Origin: Streptomyces shenzhenensis
GTDB lineage: Bacteria; Actinomycetota; Actinomycetes; Streptomycetales; Streptomycetaceae
Length of the DNA stretch: 64,000 bases
NCBI RefSeq assembly: GCF_003688995.1
Contig: NZ_PENI01000020.1
Coordinates: forward strand, 1 to 64,000
Reading direction: 5' to 3'
Shown here: one piece after another, positions 30,509 through 38,524 of the stretch
Layout: each line of letters opens with the position of its first letter
Numbering within the stretch: the stretch's first letter is position 1
The notes under the pieces: generated by a model
Told to the model about the DNA's origin: nothing
What the model saw: the letters and a program-made list of their open reading frames with translations, nothing else
Databases searched by the model: none
Translations under genes and position numbers: made by a program

Positions 30509-31771
30509 GTGGCCTCCACTGACGACACCGGGCAGATCACCCGGCACGCATCCCAGCCCGGCACGACGCCGCCCGCCCGGCCCCCGGCCGACAGCGCCGC
30601 GCCGGGCGCCCGTATGCCGCGCTGGCTGCCGCGCGCCATGGTGCTCGCGCTCGCCCTCATCGCCTCGTTCCAGCTGGGCAGCTGGGCCTTCCACCAGCTG
30701 ACCGGCCTGTTGATCAACATCCTCATCGCCTTCTTCCTGGCCCTCGCCATCGAGCCCGCGGTGAGCTGGATGGCCGCGCGCGGCATGCGCCGCGGGTTCG
30801 CCACCTTCCTGGTCTTCCTCGGCCTGGTGATCGTCACGGCGGGGTTCGTCACACTGCTCGGTTCGATGCTCGCGGGCCAGATCGTCAAGATGGTCGAGGG
30901 CTTCCCCGACTACCTCGACTCGGTCATCAACTGGATCAACGAGTCGTTCCGCACCGAACTCAGGCGGGTCGACGTCCAGGAGGGGCTGCTCCACTCCGAC
31001 TGGCTGCGCAGGTACGCGCAGACCAGCGCCGCCGGAGTGCTCGACGTGTCCGCCCAGGTGCTCGGCGGCCTGTTCCAGCTGCTGACGATCGGGCTGTTCT
31101 CGTTCTACTTCGCCGCCGACGGGCCGCGCCTGCGCCGCGCCCTGTGCTCCGTGCTGCCGCCATCGCGCCAGGCGGAGGTGCTGCGCGCCTGGGAGATCGC
31201 CGTGGACAAGACCGGCGGCTACCTGTACTCCCGCGGGCTCATGGCGCTCGTCTCCGGGATCGCGCACTACATCCTGCTCCAGGCCCTGGGCGTGCCCTAC
31301 GCGCCCGTCCTGGGCGTCTGGGTGGGCCTGGTCTCACAGTTCATCCCGACCATCGGCACGTATCTCGCGGGTGCGCTGCCCATGCTGATCGCGTTCACGG
31401 TCGACCCCTGGTACGCGGTGTGGGTGCTGGTCTTCGTCGTGATCTACCAGCAGTTCGAGAACTACGGGCTGCAGCCCAAACTCACCTCGAAGACCGTCGA
31501 CATCCATCCCGCGGTCGCCTTCGGGTCGGTCATCGCGGGCACCGCGCTGCTCGGCGCCGTCGGCGCGCTCATCGCCATCCCCGCGGTCGCCACGCTGCAG
31601 GCATTCCTGGGCGCGTACGTGAAGCGGTACGACGTGACGGACGACCCCCGGGTGCAGGGCCACCGGACACGCGGCACGAGCGGGCCCGGACTCTTCACGC
31701 GCGCGTGGACGCAGTGGACGCGGCGTCCGCGACCGGGCGAGTCCGAGGCCCCGGAGGAGGGCTCCGCCTGA
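30509..31771 (+). CDS. AI-2E-family (PerM/YdiK) membrane transporter
   Basis: 420 residues. A ~40-residue disordered Thr/Pro/Ala N terminus leads into about eight membrane helices. The family signature is present (LINILIAFFLALAIEPAVSW, then GVPYAPVLGVWVGLVSQFIPTIGTYLAGALP and DIHPAVAFGSVIAG). The family includes an autoinducer-2 exporter and Na+/H+ antiporters, so the substrate is open. The GTG start fits a leaderless promoter candidate just upstream and gives a normal-length protein. It lies between the DUF3046 gene and a convergent membrane protein. Confidence 0.88.
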   Translation: MASTDDTGQITRHASQPGTTPPARPPADSAAPGARMPRWLPRAMVLALALIASFQLGSWAFHQLTGLLINILIAFFLALAIEPAVSWMAARGMRRGFATFLVFLGLVIVTAGFVTLLGSMLAGQIVKMVEGFPDYLDSVINWINESFRTELRRVDVQEGLLHSDWLRRYAQTSAAGVLDVSAQVLGGLFQLLTIGLFSFYFAADGPRLRRALCSVLPPSRQAEVLRAWEIAVDKTGGYLYSRGLMALVSGIAHYILLQALGVPYAPVLGVWVGLVSQFIPTIGTYLAGALPMLIAFTVDPWYAVWVLVFVVIYQQFENYGLQPKLTSKTVDIHPAVAFGSVIAGTALLGAVGALIAIPAVATLQAFLGAYVKRYDVTDDPRVQGHRTRGTSGPGLFTRAWTQWTRRPRPGESEAPEEGSA

Positions 31772-31792
31772 TGACCGGGGGCGGCGCCGCGC

Positions 31793-32536
31793 TCAGTACG
31801 TGAGCACCGCCCAGACACCGGCCGCGGTGACCGCGGCCGCGTAGCAGCCGATCGCGGCGGCCACGACGCGCCGCCGGGATCGCTCGCTCCAGGACGTGCG
31901 GGACAGTAGCCAGGCCAGCGCCGGCAGCACCAGCACGGCGTGCAGGCTGACCCCGTGCAGCGGCTTGAGCGGTGCCGTCGAGTGGTAGGCGGCCTCCTGG
32001 TGGCCGGTCCGGGTGAGCACCACCCCGCGCGCGATCATCGCGGCACCCGAGGCGAGCGCCACGAGCAGGACGGCGAATCCGGACCGCACCGCCGGCGCCA
32101 TGCCCGCGGGACCGGTCGGCCGGTGCAGGAAAGACGCGACCGCGAACACGGTGAGCAGCACCACGAGGACGCCGCCGCCGACCGCGAGCGTCATGGACAC
32201 CGCCGTGTCGAAGGGCGTCTCCATGTCGAGATGCGAGGGCACCCGGCGCCAGGCCTGCAGGGTGATGCCGCCGACCTCCACCACGCAGTCGGCGGCGAAC
32301 ACGGCGAGCAGTCCGGCGCGCAGCCGCGCCCCGATGCGCAGATAAGCGGTCACCCAGGTGATGGCGATCAGCGTCACGCCGAAGGAGAGCCCGAACGTGA
32401 CGGGTTTGCGCCAGGAGACGGGGCCGTACCAGGGGCCGCCGTCGATGGCGAACACGACCAGGTGCACGAGGCCGGAGACGACGAGGAGCAGGCCGATCGC
32501 ATGACAGAGGCGCTCGACGGGGCGCGGATCATCCAT
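31793..32536 (-). CDS. Seven-helix membrane protein of unknown function
   Basis: 247 residues with about seven membrane helices (LCHAIGLLLVVSGLVHLVV first, then PVTFGLSFGVTLIAITWVT, LLAVFAADCVVEVGGIT and others). Conserved polar spots are SWRKPVTFGLSFG and SLHAVLVLP. Related proteins occur across actinobacteria without an assigned function. The start MDDPRPVERL is supported by GGGAG 12 bases upstream. It is convergent with the AI-2E-family gene and divergent from recA. Confidence 0.72.
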   Translation of the reverse strand: MDDPRPVERLCHAIGLLLVVSGLVHLVVFAIDGGPWYGPVSWRKPVTFGLSFGVTLIAITWVTAYLRIGARLRAGLLAVFAADCVVEVGGITLQAWRRVPSHLDMETPFDTAVSMTLAVGGGVLVVLLTVFAVASFLHRPTGPAGMAPAVRSGFAVLLVALASGAAMIARGVVLTRTGHQEAAYHSTAPLKPLHGVSLHAVLVLPALAWLLSRTSWSERSRRRVVAAAIGCYAAAVTAAGVWAVLTY

Positions 32537-32960
32537 GCGCCAAGACTCCCGGGCGGGTCCCCCGAGGTCGTCGTCCGGCCGGAGACACCCGCCGTACGCC
32601 GCGGGAAGTAGCCGCGGGAAGTAGGGGTGCAAGCGGCGGTGGAAGAAGGGGGACGGCGGCCGGATCGCTGGTCCTCATCGTGCTCGCGGTGCGGGGGCTG
32701 AGCCGGCTCCGGACCGGCACCGGCCGGCGCACCGCCCGCGGACTGGACGCCGGCGCTGTGCTTCGGCGCATCGGCCCTGGCGGTCTGCGTGACGGGCGTC
32801 ATGCTGCTGCGACTCGGACATCGATATATCGGGGCGGTCCAACTGGGGCTCTGTGTCGTCCTGGCATTCCTCGCGCTGGGGCCCGGCCCTGACATCGCCC
32901 CTGTGCCGTCCAGCTTCGACGGCACAGGACGACAGGGTGCGGAAGTGCCGCGTGGTGCGC
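32537..32960. other. Upstream half of recA intergenic region, possible membrane-gene remnant
   Basis: No intact gene. Around 32660-32900 two different plus-strand frames give hydrophobic stretches (SLVLIVLAVRGLSRLR, then ALCFGASALAVCVTGVMLLR), as if a small two-helix membrane protein had been frameshifted. There is no good start or ribosome binding site, so it is left unannotated as a gene. Confidence 0.35.
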
Positions 32961-32990
32961 TTGACATGAAAATCGAACATCCATTCTCAT
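32961..32990 (+). promoter_or_regulatory. recA distal promoter with LexA (SOS) box
   Basis: GAACATCCATTC at 32975-32986 differs by one base from the actinobacterial LexA box GAAC-N4-GTTC. TTGACA at 32961-32966 provides a -35 element 8 bases upstream, so a bound LexA would cover the promoter spacer. Confidence 0.82.
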
Positions 32991-33084
32991 GGAGGTCCAG
33001 GCGAGGTTCTCGACGGGGGCTTCGACCCGGTTCGAGTGGAGAAGTGCCGGAGTTATCCACAGGCCGGGTCGGCGTCGGGACGCA

Positions 33085-33107
33085 TTGTCAGTGGCAGGCG
33101 TTAGCGT
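33085..33107 (+). promoter_or_regulatory. recA proximal PafBC/RecA-NDp-type promoter
   Basis: TTGTCAGTG, 8 bases (GCAGGCGT), then TAGCGT: a perfect match to the LexA-independent damage promoter consensus. It lies 43 bases before the recA ATG, leaving a short leader with a GGTGGAA ribosome binding site. Confidence 0.88.
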
Positions 33108-33150
33108 CTTTGACGTGAAGCGATCGACTCAAGCAAACCGGGTGGAACCC

Positions 33151-34278
33151 ATGGCAGGTACCGACCGCGAGAAGGCGCTCGACGCCGCGCTCGCACAGAT
33201 TGAACGGCAGTTCGGCAAGGGCGCGGTCATGCGCATGGGCGAGCGGTCGAGGGAGCCCATCGAGGTCATCCCGACCGGGTCGACCGCGCTCGACGTGGCC
33301 CTCGGCGTCGGCGGCCTGCCGCGCGGCCGTGTCGTCGAGATCTATGGACCGGAGTCCTCCGGTAAGACGACCCTGACACTGCACGCCGTGGCGAACGCGC
33401 AGAAGGCGGGCGGCCAGGTCGCGTTCGTGGACGCGGAGCACGCCCTCGACCCCGAGTACGCGCGCAAGCTGGGCGTCGACATCGACAACCTGATCCTGTC
33501 CCAGCCGGACAACGGCGAGCAGGCGCTGGAGATCGTGGACATGCTGGTCCGCTCCGGCGCGCTCGACCTGATCGTCATCGACTCCGTCGCCGCGCTCGTC
33601 CCGCGCGCGGAGATCGAGGGCGAGATGGGCGACAGCCATGTGGGTCTGCAGGCCCGGCTGATGAGCCAGGCGCTGCGGAAGATCACCAGCGCGCTCAACC
33701 AGTCCAAGACCACCGCCATCTTCATCAACCAGCTCCGCGAGAAGATCGGCGTCATGTTCGGCTCCCCGGAGACCACGACCGGCGGCCGGGCACTGAAGTT
33801 CTATGCCTCGGTGCGCATCGACATCCGCCGTATCGAGACGCTGAAGGACGGCACGGAAGCGGTCGGCAACCGCACCCGCTGCAAGGTCGTCAAGAACAAG
33901 GTCGCGCCGCCCTTCAAGCAGGCCGAGTTCGACATCCTCTACGGCCAGGGCATCAGCCGCGAGGGCGGCCTGATCGACATGGGCGTGGAGCACGGCTTCG
34001 TCCGCAAGGCCGGCGCCTGGTACACGTACGAGGGCGACCAGCTCGGCCAGGGCAAGGAGAACGCGCGCAACTTCCTCAAGGACAACCCCGACCTGGCCAA
34101 CGAGATCGAGAAGAAGATCAAGGAGAAGCTGGGCGTCGGCGTGCGGCCGGAGGAGCCCGCCGCCGAGCCGGGGGCGGATGCCGCGGTCGCCGCAGCTCCG
34201 GGCGACGCGGCCAAGTCGGTGCCCGCCCCGGCAGCCGCCAAGGCCACCAAGCCCAAGGCCGCCACAGCCAAGAGCTGA
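33151..34278 (+). CDS. recA: RecA recombinase
   Basis: 375 residues. It forms filaments on single-stranded DNA, drives strand exchange and triggers LexA self-cleavage. Walker A GPESSGKTT (about 66-74), Walker B LIVIDSVAAL, loop L2 GSPETTTGGRALKFYAS and the C-terminal domain are intact. After residue ~330 there is an Ala/Pro/Lys-rich tail typical of Streptomyces RecA. Translation starts at the ATG of MAGTDREKALDAAL. Two promoters precede it, one with a LexA box and one of PafBC type. RecX starts 4 bases after the stop codon, so the two form an operon. Confidence 0.98.
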   Translation: MAGTDREKALDAALAQIERQFGKGAVMRMGERSREPIEVIPTGSTALDVALGVGGLPRGRVVEIYGPESSGKTTLTLHAVANAQKAGGQVAFVDAEHALDPEYARKLGVDIDNLILSQPDNGEQALEIVDMLVRSGALDLIVIDSVAALVPRAEIEGEMGDSHVGLQARLMSQALRKITSALNQSKTTAIFINQLREKIGVMFGSPETTTGGRALKFYASVRIDIRRIETLKDGTEAVGNRTRCKVVKNKVAPPFKQAEFDILYGQGISREGGLIDMGVEHGFVRKAGAWYTYEGDQLGQGKENARNFLKDNPDLANEIEKKIKEKLGVGVRPEEPAAEPGADAAVAAAPGDAAKSVPAPAAAKATKPKAATAKS

Positions 34279-34281
34279 CCC

Positions 34282-35232
34282 GTGACACGACGAACCGACT
34301 GGGCCGATTACGCGCACCTCGACGCTCACCGGGAGCGGACGGGGAGAGGTGGCGTCGGTCCTGCCCGGGCGAACGACGGCACGGACGGCGAGGGGGCGTG
34401 CGACGACGACCGGCTGTTCAGGGGCGGATCCCGCGTCGGGGCCGACGGTTTCGGCCCCGACGGTCCGCAGGACTCGTACGGTGACGAGCCCTTCAGCGGC
34501 CGGCTCCGCGGGGCGGGGCGGCACGGGGACGGCCGTCACGGCGAGGGACCACGCGGCGTGGGGCCCCACGGGGGTGGGCCCCACAGCGAGGAACCACAGG
34601 GGGACGGACCGCCCGGTGGCGGGCGTCGTGGCGGCGGCCCGCGCGGGCGTCGTCGGCGTGGCTTCGGGGGACCCGCCGACGAAGACGGAGGCTCGTTCTC
34701 CTCGTCGAGGGCTGAGCAGGAGGAGTCTCCGGGGGACCCGGCTGAGCGGGCGCGGGCGATCTGTCTGCGCCTGCTCACCGGGACCCCGCGCACGCGCAAG
34801 CAACTGGCGGACGCCCTGCGCAAGAAGGAGATCCCGGAGGACGTCGCCGAGGAGGTGCTGTCGCGGTTCGAGGAGGTCGGCCTGATCGACGACAGCGCGT
34901 TCGCCGACGCCTGGGTGGAGTCCCGGCACCACGGGCGGGGGCTGGCCCGTCGCGCGCTCGCCAGGGAACTGCGCACCAAGGGAGTCGACTCGGCACTGAT
35001 CGACGAGGCCGTGGCCCAACTCGACGCCGAACAGGAGGAGTCGACCGCCCGCGAGCTCGTCGCCCGTAAGCTGCGCTCCACCCGAGGCCTCGACCGGGAC
35101 AAACGCATACGCCGCCTGGCCGGGATGCTCGCCCGCAAGGGCTACCCCGAGGGCATGGCCCTCCGGGTGGTCCGGCAGGCGCTGGAGGAAGAGGGTGAGG
35201 ACACGGAGTTCCTCGGCGGCGAGGAACTCTGA
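34282..35232 (+). CDS. recX: Regulatory protein RecX with long disordered N terminus
   Basis: 316 residues against 150-200 in most bacteria. The RecX three-helix repeats occupy about 150-310 (ARAICLRLLTGTPRTRKQLADAL, GLIDDSAFADAWVESR, GMLARKGYPEGMALRVVRQAL). RecX caps and limits RecA filaments. The first ~145 residues are Gly/Pro/His/Arg/Asp-rich and clearly disordered (tandem GP-H/P-GGG units). GTG start, 3 bases after recA, co-transcribed. The extension is a genus-level feature and its role is not known. Confidence 0.94.
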   Translation: MTRRTDWADYAHLDAHRERTGRGGVGPARANDGTDGEGACDDDRLFRGGSRVGADGFGPDGPQDSYGDEPFSGRLRGAGRHGDGRHGEGPRGVGPHGGGPHSEEPQGDGPPGGGRRGGGPRGRRRRGFGGPADEDGGSFSSSRAEQEESPGDPAERARAICLRLLTGTPRTRKQLADALRKKEIPEDVAEEVLSRFEEVGLIDDSAFADAWVESRHHGRGLARRALARELRTKGVDSALIDEAVAQLDAEQEESTARELVARKLRSTRGLDRDKRIRRLAGMLARKGYPEGMALRVVRQALEEEGEDTEFLGGEEL

Positions 35233-35430
35233 TCCGCCGGGGGCGGGGCGAGGCCGGTCAGCACGGTAGCGCCGTCGGGCCGTCTCGTCACCGAGGAGCG
35301 GTGCCGGCGCCGTCCCGGTCCGGCCGCTCCCCGGACCCGGAGGACCGGACACGGGGACCGGACCGGGGAAGTACCGGGGGAACGTGGAGCACCGGGGAGG
35401 AACATGGCCCCGCGGAGTGGAGGCCGCGGG

Positions 35431-35847
35431 TCAGAACGCCACCGGCAGTCCCGCCGCCTTCCACGCCTGGAAGCCGCCGATCAGGTCCGTGGCCCGGCGC
35501 AGGCCCAGCCGGTGCAGGGAGGAGACCGCCAGACTGGACGCGTAGCCCTCGTTGCAGATCACCACGACGCGCAGGTCGTGGCTGATGGCCTCGGGTGCGC
35601 GATGGCTGCCCCGGGGATCGAGGCGCCACTCCAGTTCGTTGCGCTCGATGACGAGCGCGCCGGGGATCAGCCCGTCGCGCTCACGCAGCGCCGCGTACCG
35701 GATGTCGACCAGCAGGGCCTCGCCGCCCTGCGCCGCGTCATACGCCTCACGGGGTTCGAACCGTCGGTAGCCCGCACGCACCTGTGCCAGCAACTCGTCG
35801 ATGCCCAGCGGTCGTTCGGCCCCGCCTACGCCCGACGGCTGGCTCAC
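35431..35847 (-). CDS. Rhodanese-like sulfurtransferase
   Basis: 138 residues, one rhodanese domain. LLVDIRYAALRERDGLIPGA and the active-site loop with Cys98 (VVICNEGYASS) followed by GFQAWKAAG are typical of persulfide-forming single-domain rhodaneses. The GTG start overlaps the stop of the cysteine dioxygenase gene (GTGA), so the two are translationally coupled. Together they suggest sulfane-sulfur/cysteine catabolism: the dioxygenase oxidises cysteine and the rhodanese handles persulfide sulfur. Expression probably depends on the Cys-rich leader peptide upstream. Confidence 0.9.
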   Translation of the reverse strand: MSQPSGVGGAERPLGIDELLAQVRAGYRRFEPREAYDAAQGGEALLVDIRYAALRERDGLIPGALVIERNELEWRLDPRGSHRAPEAISHDLRVVVICNEGYASSLAVSSLHRLGLRRATDLIGGFQAWKAAGLPVAF

Positions 35848-36404
35848 TGCCAGTCCTCGGGACGCTCGACCTGCTCCAGACGCAGTACCTGACCGCTGCG
35901 GCTGTAGCGGCGGATCTGCGGCAGGGGCGGGTAGTAGGCGTGGACGGAGACCGCATGGCGCTCGGTGGACTCGTTGAGCACCTCGTGGACATGGTGCTGA
36001 CCGAAGGAACGGCCCCGCCCGGCCGGCAGCCGCCGTTCGCGGTCCACGCCCTCGGTGAGTTCCAGCGTCTTCCAGCCGTCGGTGGGCAGCCGGGCGGCGA
36101 ACGAGTTCTCCTTCAGTTCGCCCACCGCGGTCAGGAAGGCGCCGATCGACTCGGCGTGGTCGTGCCAGCCGGTACCGGTACCGGGAGGCCAGCCGATCAG
36201 CCAGGCCTCACTGCCGCCGGGACCGTCGAGGTGCACCCAGGTGCGTCCCTCAGGGTCGAGCGGAAGCGAGGCGATCAGTTCTGCGTCGGCGGCGGTCCGC
36301 CGGACGAAGTCGAGGAGGTCCGCCTGGGTGGGCGCGGCCGGGGCGGAGCCGGTGGCCGGGTCGGCGGAGGGAGCAGATGCGGAGGGAGAGACAGACACGT
36401 ACAC
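35844..36404 (-). CDS. Cysteine dioxygenase family protein
   Basis: 186 residues, cupin fold. The three-His iron site is visible as GWHDHAES (His81, His83) and HHVHEVLN (His137/138/140), and SVHAYYPPL is the usual C-terminal signature. It should oxidise cysteine (or a related thiol such as 3-mercaptopropionate) to the sulfinate with O2 and Fe(II). About 28 N-terminal residues are low complexity. The GTG start is placed by AGGA just upstream. It is the first gene of a two-gene operon with the rhodanese and is preceded by a 15-residue cysteine-rich leader peptide. Confidence 0.92.
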   Translation of the reverse strand: MYVSVSPSASAPSADPATGSAPAAPTQADLLDFVRRTAADAELIASLPLDPEGRTWVHLDGPGGSEAWLIGWPPGTGTGWHDHAESIGAFLTAVGELKENSFAARLPTDGWKTLELTEGVDRERRLPAGRGRSFGQHHVHEVLNESTERHAVSVHAYYPPLPQIRRYSRSGQVLRLEQVERPEDWQ

Positions 36405-36428
36405 CGTCCTGTTGAGCGTTCGCCGAGA

Positions 36429-36455
36429 GCGCGCCGCAGGTCAGATGCGGCGCGC
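36429..36455 (-). promoter_or_regulatory. GC hairpin between leader peptide and cysteine dioxygenase
   Basis: A perfect 10-bp stem, GCGCGCCGCA / TGCGGCGCGC, with a 7-base loop lies 21 bases after the leader stop codon and 24 bases before the dioxygenase GTG. There is no T run, so attenuation would act through translation coupling or Rho rather than intrinsic termination. Confidence 0.65.
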
Positions 36456-36476
36456 GGAGGAGAGAGGGGTGCGAAT

Positions 36477-36524
36477 TCAGCAGGTGCGGCGACACACGCA
36501 GCCCGCATAGCGGACCAGGTCCAT
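36477..36524 (-). CDS. Cysteine-rich leader peptide (15 aa)
   Basis: On the minus strand an ATG with GGAGG 6 bases upstream opens a 15-codon frame, MDLVRYAGCVCRRTC, with three cysteines in the last seven residues including one at the stop. Cys-rich short frames of this kind upstream of sulfur genes act as cysteine-responsive attenuators in mycobacteria. Here it sits in front of cysteine dioxygenase and rhodanese genes, so ribosome pausing at Cys codons could report cysteine supply. A 14-bp palindrome, GGTCCATATGGACC, covers its start codon. Confidence 0.75.
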   Translation of the reverse strand: MDLVRYAGCVCRRTC

Positions 36525-36570
36525 ATGGACCCTCCGCCACAGGCGCACACAGGTGTCGATCACGAAGCGG

Positions 36571-36600
36571 AGTACACCACTGCGGAAGTGCGGTGGTCAA
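36571..36600 (-). promoter_or_regulatory. Promoter of leader peptide/cysteine dioxygenase operon
   Basis: On the minus strand TTGACC, an 18-base spacer, then TGTACT, about 45 bases before the leader peptide start. It is a good vegetative-type (HrdB) promoter. Confidence 0.6.
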
Positions 36601-36642
36601 CTCGTCGTCGGAATGTGGACCGGGCCACGGGGCGGGGAAGGG

Positions 36643-38256
36643 TCAGCGCGCGCCGGAGCCCGCCCCTGCCGCCGCCTCGGTCTCCTCCTCGGCCGCGCCG
36701 CCCAGCGCGGCCGCCGCGGCCGTGTACAGGTCGGCCGGACGGACGCCGCCCAGCGCGGTGACCAGGTGCCCGTCGGGGCGGACGAGCAGCACGGTGTGCG
36801 CGGGTGCTCCCGGGTATGCCTCGGCGACCAGCAGTTCGGCCGGATGCGGCAGTGCGGTCACCGCCGCCGCCAGACGGGGCATGATCCCGGCGGTCACCCA
36901 GTGCTTGCGGTCCCACACGCCCGTGCCCGGCGCGATCAGGACGGCCAGCAGCGCCCCGCGGCCGAGACGGTCCCGCAGCCGGACGAAGCTGCCGTCCTCC
37001 GCCGTGACCCGCACGTCGCTGACCTGCGCGCCCGGTGGCGTGCCGACCGGGACCTCCGCGTCGAGGGGGCCGGGCGCGAGCGGCGAGTCGGCGTACATCC
37101 CCGGGGCGCCGAGCTGCCCCCGTCCCAGATGACCGTCCGTGAGCAGCGTGTCGTGTCCGCGGGCGGAGCCGGGGACGTAGGTGCGCAGCCCGCCGCCGCC
37201 GCGCAGCACCGGAAGTGCCTGGTCGGCGGCGCGCAGCCGCGCGGCGACCACGGCGCGCCGCTCCGTCTGGTAGGAGTCGAGCAGCGCCTCGCGCGGGCCC
37301 TGGTGCCAGGCCGGCGCCAGCTTCCAGGCGAGGTTGTCGGCGTCCCTGAGCCCCTCGTCGAGCCCCTGGGTGCCGAGCGCGCCGAGCAGATGAGCGGCAT
37401 CCCCGGCGAGGAACACCCGCCCCACGCGCCACCGCCGGGCGAGCCGGTGGTGGACCGTGTGGACGCCGGTGTCGAGGAGTTCGTACGGGGGTGTGGTGCC
37501 GCCCGTCCAGCCGGCCAGGGTCTCGCGGACCCGGGCCACCAGGAGCTCGGGCGTGATCAGGTCCTTGCCCGCCGGCAGCAGCCAGTCCAGGCGCCACACG
37601 CCGTCCGGCAGGGGGCGGGCGGTCACCTCCCCGGCGAACGGCCCGGACGCCCGCCACGGCGGCAGCCGGTGCAGCAACGCCCAGTCGGGCCGGGGCAGTT
37701 CGACGCGCAGCGCGGCGACGGCATGCCGCTCCACCGCCGTACGGCCGGGGAAGCGGATGTCCTGGAGCTTGCGCACGGTGGAGCGGGGTCCGTCGCACCC
37801 GACGAGATAGCTGCCGCGCCACCAGGTGCCGTCCGGGCCCCGGGTGTGGGCGGTGACGCCGGAGCGTTCCTGCTCGATCGTGTCGAGACGGCTGTCCACG
37901 ACCAGCCTGGTCAGTGGCTCGTCGGCGAGCGCGGCGCGCAGGGTGCCGGTCAGCACGTGCTGCGCGATGTGCAGCGGGCCGGGCTCCTCGTCGTCGAACT
38001 CGATCTCGCCCATCACCTGCTTGCGCCGCAGCGACCGCCATCCGGCCCAGCGCAGTCCCCGCTCGGTGAGTGGGACGCCGGTGAGCCGGGTCACGAGTGC
38101 GGCGGTGTCCTCGCGCAGCACGACGGTGCGTGCGGCGCGGGGTTCGTCCGTGCCGGGACCCTCGTCCAGGACGACGGACGGCACGTCCTGGCGGGCCAGC
38201 GCCAGGGCGAGCGTGAGCCCGACGGGCCCCGCTCCGACGATGATCACCGGGTCCAC
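36643..38256 (-). CDS. FAD-dependent aromatic hydroxylase (class A monooxygenase)
   Basis: 537 residues. The N-terminal FAD-binding GAGPVG motif, the DG motif VGCDGPRSTVR and the GD motif VFLAGDAAHLLGALGTQG are all present. The last ~150 residues form the thioredoxin-like C-terminal domain of the PHBH/phenol hydroxylase group (LLVAEAYPGAPAHTVLLVRPDGH). It would hydroxylate an aromatic substrate with NAD(P)H and O2; the substrate is unknown. No partner catabolic or polyketide genes surround it. The GTG of MDPVIIVGAG is taken as start because it gives the usual distance to the GxGxxG motif; a longer frame to 38346 exists. Confidence 0.88.
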   Translation of the reverse strand: MDPVIIVGAGPVGLTLALALARQDVPSVVLDEGPGTDEPRAARTVVLREDTAALVTRLTGVPLTERGLRWAGWRSLRRKQVMGEIEFDDEEPGPLHIAQHVLTGTLRAALADEPLTRLVVDSRLDTIEQERSGVTAHTRGPDGTWWRGSYLVGCDGPRSTVRKLQDIRFPGRTAVERHAVAALRVELPRPDWALLHRLPPWRASGPFAGEVTARPLPDGVWRLDWLLPAGKDLITPELLVARVRETLAGWTGGTTPPYELLDTGVHTVHHRLARRWRVGRVFLAGDAAHLLGALGTQGLDEGLRDADNLAWKLAPAWHQGPREALLDSYQTERRAVVAARLRAADQALPVLRGGGGLRTYVPGSARGHDTLLTDGHLGRGQLGAPGMYADSPLAPGPLDAEVPVGTPPGAQVSDVRVTAEDGSFVRLRDRLGRGALLAVLIAPGTGVWDRKHWVTAGIMPRLAAAVTALPHPAELLVAEAYPGAPAHTVLLVRPDGHLVTALGGVRPADLYTAAAAALGGAAEEETEAAAGAGSGAR

Positions 38257-38373
38257 GGCGTGGCGCCCCCTGCCCGCAGCTGTGCCTGGACGGACGCGTG
38301 TGAACAGGAAGGTGAAGCAGGGTGCACGATCACAGAACGTATGCAACCCATTGGCGGTGTTTGCGTCAAGTGA

Positions 38374-38407
38374 CCGGGGGCAGTGGCGATCATGCCACTG
38401 CCCCCGG
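38374..38407. terminator. Strong terminator after gluABCD
   Basis: A perfect 14-bp stem, CCGGGGGCAGTGGC / GCCACTGCCCCCGG, with loop GATCAT. It lies about 118 bases after the end of gluD on the minus strand and before the monooxygenase gene. It has no T run, as is common in Streptomyces. Confidence 0.85.
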
Positions 38408-38524
38408 GGAGTTGTCGCCTCGTCAGATCATCGGCTCATCAGGCTCATCGGACACATTCGGACACATGAGGCTCGTCAAGAACGCGGTGCCCGCCGGCCC
38501 GTCGTGCTCATGGGCCCGCGGGCC

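Noticed and set aside
32789..33118. Small membrane protein frame before recA
   Set aside because: It starts mid-helix, has no ribosome binding site and runs through both recA promoters; it looks like a frameshifted relic at best.
33088..35352. Minus-strand frame across recA-recX
   Set aside because: It is antisense to two well-defined genes and shows no domain.
36518..36531. GGTCCATATGGACC palindrome as a regulator site
   Set aside because: It covers the leader peptide start codon and ribosome binding region, so translation signals explain part of it. It is mentioned with the leader rather than as a separate operator.
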